Origin: Agrypnia vestita
Taxonomy: Eukaryota > Arthropoda > Insecta > Trichoptera > Phryganeidae
NCBI GenBank assembly: GCA_016648135.1
Contig: JADDOH010011063.1
Coordinates: forward strand, 62,001-126,000
Length of the DNA: 64,000 bases
Direction of reading: 5' to 3'
A program made the position numbers and the translations under genes. The notes under the pieces are model-generated. The model was given only the letters and a program-made list of their open reading frames with translations, was not told the DNA's origin and did not search any database. Shown in pieces: positions 57,850 to 64,000 of this stretch. The stretch's first letter is position 1. Each line of letters opens with the position of its first letter.

Positions 57850-59165
57850 AAAAATTATTATTGTTTGTTTTTTTTCCTGAAAATTGTATTTTTCTTTGAT
57901 TTTGAAAAAACGCCATTTTGTGACGTTGTGTATTTTACGAATGTATATTTTGATAAATTTATTTGTACGTTAGTTTACATTTTTTGTTTTTTATCGCGTC
58001 GTATACTGCTTAATAACTTGTTTAAGAAAAAACGAATTTGAAAAAAATTCCCTACAAATGAGATAATTTTTAGACTATGGGCAGTACCACAACGATTGGG
58101 ACGCCCTCCTTCATTCTCCAGATAAGTTGGACGGACTATACACAGAACGACCACGCGAATTACTGTGAACATAGACACACATTGCGGGAGTTGGTCTAGG
58201 GGTGTTCAAAATGTATAAATGCCCCCGCAATATATATATATATAATACCCTGTTTATATTTGTATCTCTTTTACACGTATGCTGCGCTATAAGAATGAAT
58301 GAGAAAATACCATAGAGTAAATACCGCAATTCGATACAACTTCATATGCATTCGTTCTTAAAAATTATGTATTATTGTCCTTTCTTATACTTATATGAAA
58401 ATAATTTCTATCTCTTTCTGAGTGATACATTTAGTACATAATAGAAGACAGCAGAAACTAGATGTCTCAGATTTATTTTTTAGTGACTAGTCTATATTTA
58501 TAGTACGTCTATGGTTTTTACTAATTTTTGTCATACATATACCTACAATCAAATAATTATTTTACATAGGTAGGTACTTAAATTTTTCTATTCTACATCC
58601 AAAGTTTACCAGAAATCGCGAAAATCTTTAAAAAAAAATTGAAGCCTCATTATCCATATGCCACACAGTTTCAATTCATCAATATTATTATGGACCATGT
58701 AGGAATCAAAATCGAACCATTATTCATTAAAACAATGCGATTTTTAGAATCATGCTGGCCTTCCGAAAGATGTCGCTAGCGTACGCATTAATTCAAAACA
58801 TCCGAGAACGCCGCCGGCGTTCAAAATGTTGGTGCCAGTATTTTTTGCGAAACAAAATTGTAATATTCCGTTTTTAACCATGTTTAGCATTAAATTAATG
58901 ATTGATGTACCTACCTGCTTACCTTAAATTATTTGTAATATGTATAGTTTTTATGGGTTGATTGCGAATTGATTAGACACTATTTCAAGGTACAATGACC
59001 AGATATCCCAGTTTTGGCGGGATAGTCCCGATTTTTAACAATTTGTCCCGCGGCGTTTTTAAATAGTCCCTACTTTTGGAAAGAATGCTGCGCCGACAAA
59101 ATGGATTGGCCCAAACTTTTGGTTAGAAAATAACTTTCTTCCATTAACCATCCGTAATAGTACTT
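57850..59165. other. No gene recognised
   Basis: Intergenic, AT-rich; an (AT)n run at about 58231-58243. Confidence 0.4.
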
Positions 59166-59169
59166 ATTA

Positions 59170-59268
59170 TTTTAAAGCATAGATTTTTGCGTTCTCCATC
59201 AGACGATCCGTTTTCGTAAATATCTATGACGAACGCTTACTTTAATCCAACTTGAAACAACCGGCCCT
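59170..59268. repeat. Half copy of the 43181 element
   Basis: 'aaagcatagatttttgcg', 'cagacgatccgttttcgtaa' and 'ccaacttgaaacaaccggcc' match the 43181-43324 element. Confidence 0.7.
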
Positions 59269-59760
59269 CAGAAGAACAAGGTGCAATGAATCGTGCAGAT
59301 ATCATGAATCACTTCAAAAAGTTCTATAGCAACTTCATTGGAAAAGTGTACAAAAATCATTATCAAATCAACATTTTCAGTTAGTAATACCTCAGAAAAT
59401 GGTATTTTTACTGAGGTGTCGTTATTAAAAAAAATATATTGATAAGATAAATCTTGGGCATCGGCAAAAATCATAACAGAGAACAAACGGTTATAAATAT
59501 CAATCATTTTGAAAAAAAACTATGTTCGATACAATAATGCGTTAAAAGTTGTGGAATACGCGCTGTCCTAACCAGGAACTAATGAGAACACGAAAACGCC
59601 ATATTTTGTGTGAAATATGATTTAATACATTTTTGCGAAAAATTTCACGACGTTGTAAACTACGACAGCAATCTACTAAAATAAAATTCTCAAATGAGAA
59701 ATATGCGAAAGAATAAAGGGTTTTTAAAGATTTATAATAATATAAATATGTATATACATA

Positions 59761-59856
59761 CAGTGTCCGGTGACCGGTGTTGGACAAATTGACGTTGTAT
59801 AAATTGATCATATTTTATGCTATTAAATGTTCCGACTCCGGTCACCGGACACTCTG
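59761..59856. mobile_element. TA-flanked small element, 96 bp
   Basis: CAGTGTCCGGTGACCGG and CCGGTCACCGGACACTCTG are inverted; TA on both sides. Confidence 0.75.
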
Positions 59857-60009
59857 TATCTGTATACAATATATTTGTAAATCTATGAATCTGATGAATA
59901 AATTTTAATGTGAAACCTTTCCATATAAAAATGTGATTAAAAACGCAAGAGAAAAAATGATTATATGAGAAAAAAATTGTGAAATTAGCTCATTTTGCTC
60001 GACGATCGC

Positions 60010-60160
60010 CTTAATAAAAATAAAAATAATTCAGATACGTTTGACCCTCCAAAGCCTGCGCTTGCCTCGCTTCGGCCGGGAACATCTCCACAAAGCATTC
60101 TGAATTCTGGGGGAAGCGGCCGCACAATCATTTTGGATTTATCCGTGAAGAGCTAATTTG
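60010..60160. repeat. Dispersed repeat shared with 42008-42146
   Basis: See the entry at 42008; this copy is more GC-rich ('cttgcctcgcttcggccggg'). Confidence 0.7.
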
Positions 60161-60619
60161 CCACGCTCGGCCGCGCCTCTCTGCACTCCGCAGTCTGTTG
60201 GTCTCTGCTCTCCGAGGCTGCAGATGATCCGCGTGTTTTGTATTCACAACCATCCTTTCTCGTAGAAATTGTGCGTGGATACTTCGATACTCGGTTGCCT
60301 AAAACAAAATTGTTTTGTTTTGGCTTTTGGCGGCTTGCAGAAATGATGATACAGGATGTGTGTTCCAGCCCCGGGAAAAGAGACTGATCAACGTCTACAC
60401 GACTCTCAAATCTCTTCCCGGATCCTGGCCGGAACCGCCGACAAATTGAAATAAAAACCGCGACGATTTTAACTCCACCTTTGCCAACAAATTGAATAGA
60501 CTGATTCTTTTATCGTTCGAAATGAGGATTATTAAATCACGAAATGGAATTATAAATTGAGCACTACCAAAGGGAAAATTCTTCAAAATAGCGAACAAAA
60601 GGAATAAAGATTAAAAAAA

Positions 60620-61172
60620 GTAACCCATAAAAACCAAGTTTTTATTATACTCACTTTCTTTGTAAAATATAACAACGATTAAAGACGAATTAAAACATAT
60701 AACACTAAACTTACAGTAATTTAATATATTTCTAAAATATCAGATGTTTTGAGCTTTGATAAGACACTTCACGCTTTGAAGGTTAAATTCTAAAAACATT
60801 TGTCAGTCAATTTAGATTTTCGAAATTCGTAGTGAAGTACCTATTATATATACCGACGGAGTAATTCAAATTTAGAAAATATTCCGCGACGTTATCGGGC
60901 CGCCGTTGCTAGTAATCAAACTTTGTAATGATTCCAATTTGAAAAAACCATTAAAATTTCTAAAAATCCAAAATTATACTATAATTATTAATTTTTTAAC
61001 GAAAATATGATAGATCTTCTTGATCGTCGCCACGAGTCTGCTTGCAAAGTTTCAGCTCGATTGGATCACGGGAAAAGAGTTAAAAATCGATCCAAAGTTT
61101 TTTCGTCAGATAAGCAGTCAAGACGACAAGTAGACAAGCAGACGCTCCGAGTTAAAAGAAAGGGAGTAAAAA
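60620..61172. mobile_element. Repeat family E, copy 2 (553 bp)
   Basis: Same ends as 21038-21492 (GTAACCCATAAAAACCAAG ... GGGAGTAAAAA), with about 90 extra bases near 60945-61035. Confidence 0.7.
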
Positions 61173-61444
61173 CACGAAGCTACGTATTATCTGATTAACT
61201 TGATTTAAAAATGCTCTCTGACAACTGATTCTAAAAATGCTACCGCTTCTCCGAGAATCTCCCCTTTTATACTATCTGGACATTTATTTTTTCAAAACAA
61301 AATATCAAATTACAAATATCACGTGTGTTCCAAACATTTCTTCATTCAAAATTTTCAATAATTAAAATATATATTGACGAGTTTTTACTTACATAAAATA
61401 ATAAAGAAAAACTCAATTTTATTCAATAAATAAACAAGTAGGTA

Positions 61445-61587
61445 CAGTTGCCGGCAAACATATTGAAAATTTTCGGCGTAGTGATGGAAAGTTTGCACAT
61501 GTACCATTCCACCAATGAGACCCAAATTTTGTCTTCTGCGCATTCCCCCACTACGCCAAAAATTTTCAAGAAGTTTGCCGGCAGCTG
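61445..61587. mobile_element. TA-flanked inverted-repeat element, 143 bp
   Basis: CAGTTGCCGGCAAACATATT and the right end ...GTTTGCCGGCAGCTG are inverted, as are 'tttcggcgtagtg' and 'cactacgccaaaa'. TA borders both ends. Confidence 0.85.
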
Positions 61588-61736
61588 TACATAATATAAA
61601 AACAGTTTCAATTTAGTTTCAATTTGCCAAATTATTTGTAAAATATCGAAATTTTATACATCCACTTAAGAATAAAATATATTGGTGGAAACACAGGGTA
61701 AATAATGTTCTAAGGATTTCACGGCCACTCAGAATC

Positions 61737-61858
61737 TTCAAGTTTGTGTTTTCTGGGGTATAATGCCGTGTTGTTACGAGCTTGCAATGGGATCCGAAAC
61801 GTCGGCCCGAAAGGTCGTAACAACACGGCATAATAACCCAGAAAACACGAACTTGAAG
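61737..61858. mobile_element. Inverted-repeat element, 122 bp
   Basis: CTTCAAGTTTGTGTTTTCTG and 'atgccgtgttgttacga' pair with the right arm. The loop holds GAAACGTCGG, also in the 55645 element. 'aaacacaggg' lies just outside both ends. Confidence 0.8.
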
Positions 61859-62119
61859 AAACACAGGGTTTCCGTAAAATTCTAATCCCTCCCCTACTCT
61901 CCTATATTCCACGATGTCACATCATGCCCCGTAACCCTCCCTCGTACGTCACGTCACAAAAACAAAGATATTTTGATGTATTAGGTGTTAGCAAAAGTAG
62001 TGTCCGTTTCTTTTTCAAATCTTAAAACGCGCCTCAAAAGTAAAACCAATTGGTAAAGGCTATTTATAAATAATATTTATCTGACAGAACATTATGATTT
62101 ATTTATTAAAATCTATCAT

Positions 62120-62537
62120 CTAGCAAATCTAGCATGGAAGCTTACCGAACAACTGATAAGGCGACTTGAGGCATTCGAGATGTGGATCTATAGAAGAATT
62201 CTCAAAATAAGCTGGATGGACAGAGTTACGAATGAAGATGTTATGGCTCGGATGAATAAAGAAAAAGAAGTTATTAAAACAATAAAAATCCGAAAACTTC
62301 AATATCTAGGACATGTGATGAGACATCTAGAGAAATACGAGGTCTTGCATCTCATAATGCAGGGAAAGATTGCCGGAAGTCGGGGCCCTGGAAGAAGGAG
62401 GACTTCATGGCTGAAAAACTTGAGACGGTGGTTTGGCCAGTCTACTGTGGAGCTGTTCCGGGCCGCAGTAAACAAAGTCCGCATTGCCAACATGATAGCC
62501 AACGTCCGGTAAACAGAGAAGAAGAAGAAGAAGATTA
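62120..62537 (+). pseudogene. Endonuclease/reverse transcriptase 3' remnant of a non-LTR retrotransposon
   Basis: A frame open from about 62120 to 62512 reads NLAWKLTEQLIRRLEAFEMW, YRRILKISWMDRVTNEDVMA, RKLQYLGHVMRH, and AGSRGPGRRRTSWLKNLRRW to a TAA-type end. These are the typical C-terminal blocks (RRLEAFEMWxYRRxLxISW, LxYLGHxxR, GxRGxGRRxxSWLxNLR) of RTE-type proteins in insects. It is 5'-truncated: the RT and endonuclease domains are absent. A (GAA)n tail at 62518-62536 fits the microsatellite end of such elements. Confidence 0.88.
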
Positions 62538-62539
62538 AA

Positions 62540-63195
62540 ATCTGAATTATTTCATAAAAATTGTGACAGGAATATTACGCGATATATATTATACTTTGTT
62601 TTATTTACAAAATATATGTTTACGTAAAAGTCACGCTTCAATGTACTCACTGAAGCATGACTTTTACTTGAAGGATAGAACCCCTGGACATTCGAGCACC
62701 AGACGAGTCCTACCGCTAGACTATAACAAGCGCGTGAACATTCTTTATATATTTATTTCTTCTTCCCTTTTACAATTTTTGGACGTAAATACATTGTTGA
62801 TTTCATTTTGTTCCCTTCACAATCAAATAATATGCCCTAATGTATAGTCTACTGCATTCGGCGGAAATCGGTACAATATTCCATAATCTCTACAAAGTGC
62901 TCTTCCATCTTCGGATTAGTTGCATCATAAGCGCTCTAGTTAGGCTATCGAGGTCGTGTCGTTGCAGCGACATGATCATATTATTTATGTTATTTGATTT
63001 TTGTTACGTTTTGGAGCCTAGGCTTTTAAGCTTTCGAACGGTAAAAATTCACAGCACAATACAAAAAATCGTATTATGCTGTGAATTATGGGAAAAACTC
63101 TTTTTTTTTTACTAACCGTAATAGTGCATTTAGAATATTTTGAGGATGTTAATATTTTTCAAGAACACAATACTGGATTTTATCCACGGAGACAT
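62540..63195. other. No gene recognised
   Basis: Intergenic, AT-rich; a hairpin 'gtaaaagtcacgcttca' with 'tgaagcatgacttttac' at about 62624-62668. Confidence 0.4.
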
Positions 63196-63500
63196 CATTA
63201 ATCAAGATATATTATAGATGTCTCATGGAGAAGAAGCGATACTTTATATGCGAAAGTAGGTATGAAAGTATTTTTGGGTGTTTATAGGGCTTAGGACCTA
63301 TCGTACAGCTGGTTTAATCGATCACTTTACATATTATATTGTTCGCAATTTTACCCTTGATAGACACATCACATCTATAAAAAATTTGGAATTTGTATAT
63401 ATATATGACAACCATGCACATCTTATTTTATATGTGAGCTGTATTTTCCTTTGCCATCTGTGGATGAAATTTGTCATCCTCATGGCCACGTATGGATAAA
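63196..63500. repeat. Diverged copy of the 44197 palindrome family
   Basis: 'atattatagatgtctcatgg', 'gcgaaagtaggtatgaaagt' and 'taggacctatcgtac' follow one arm of 44197-44658 at clear divergence. Confidence 0.55.
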
Positions 63501-63699
63501 ATAGAAGACGTGGAAACAGATTAGAGAACAGGGTAATTTCACTTTTTTTTTAATAGAAAAATCTTAACTTTGGTTTAGAAAATACGCTTATGAGAAAGAT
63601 TTTCTTTTAATATGTATAACATTGAAAAACGATTTTGAAAATCACGATTTTAAACTCCGGCCAAAACGCTTATTTTCGCAAGTGACGTTAGGCATGTCT

Positions 63700-63740
63700 T
63701 TTTATGTCATCTGACGTATACGTGACAGATGACATATAAC
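63700..63740. repeat. Short palindrome upstream of a small ORF
   Basis: ATGTCATCTG pairs with CAGATGACAT around 'acgtatacgtga'. Confidence 0.6.
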
Positions 63741-64000
63741 ACGTAACAGCAAATTCGCGTATTTAGACGTTCATTCATTTTTTTTTACAAAACAAGCCGG
63801 ATTTTTTGTTTAGTGTGTCCATAATGTCAGGGAAAAAGTTTGGTAGATATTGTATGGTACTCAAATGTAGAAATTCATTCCTGAAAACTGAAAAATAAAT
63901 CCAACATTAAAGCATAAATTTTCGGTAAGTTATCGGATTTTCCTTGTGAAAATCCGTCCTCCACTATTTTAAATGTGTTCTTAGATAGTTATTTTATTAA

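Overview
The window is from a eukaryotic nuclear genome, most likely an insect. The DNA is AT-rich, the genes are split by long GT-AG introns, and the introns are packed with short inverted-repeat transposons and non-LTR retrotransposon remnants. One element end at about 37210-37310 (a cytosine-poor tail with an AATATTAGTATAGAT-like end) is a style common in Lepidoptera and some other insects. I would not name an order on that alone. There are no bacterial-type operons, no CRISPR array and no functional tRNA or rRNA that I can support.

Three genes can be supported. (1) S-adenosylmethionine decarboxylase (SamDC/AMD1), plus strand, has six exons visible from 10156 to 33730. The first visible exon starts four bases before the pyruvoyl-serine codon, so the N-terminal (beta-chain) exons lie upstream, outside the window or unrecognised in it. 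(2) A two-exon, minus-strand gene of about 206 residues that I do not recognise lies at 41340-39230. (3) ASCC2, the CUE-domain subunit of the ASC-1 complex, plus strand, has twelve exons from 42841 to 53801 and is about 744 residues long. Genes 2 and 3 are divergent across about 1.5 kb. SamDC makes decarboxylated AdoMet for spermidine/spermine synthesis. ASCC2 binds K63-linked ubiquitin in alkylation repair and ribosome rescue. Nothing suggests that the three genes share a pathway.

Layout: 1-10155 is upstream sequence or SamDC intron with scattered repeats. 10156-33730 holds the SamDC coding exons, including one 15.7-kb intron (10358-26009) full of nested elements. 33731 to about 35350 is the SamDC 3' UTR, which contains a 176-codon ORF. 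35350-39230 is intergenic and holds a decayed L2/CR1-like reverse transcriptase. 39230-53801 holds the divergent pair. 53802-64000 is intergenic and repeat-rich, with a decayed endonuclease/reverse-transcriptase tail at about 62120-62512.

Most of the remaining recognisable structure is mobile DNA. Several elements can be delimited by target-site duplications read from the sequence. They include hAT-like elements with 8-bp duplications (13724, 15557, 24830, 40071), TA-flanked elements (12367, 51204, 59761, 61445), a TTAA-flanked piggyBac-like element (30628), a 460-bp near-palindrome (44197) and a foldback element with a tRNA-like sequence between its arms (22437). I found no clear new biological system. 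The best leads are the unrecognised two-exon gene, the ORF in the SamDC 3' UTR, and the pair of hAT-like elements that share termini but have different self-complementary interiors.
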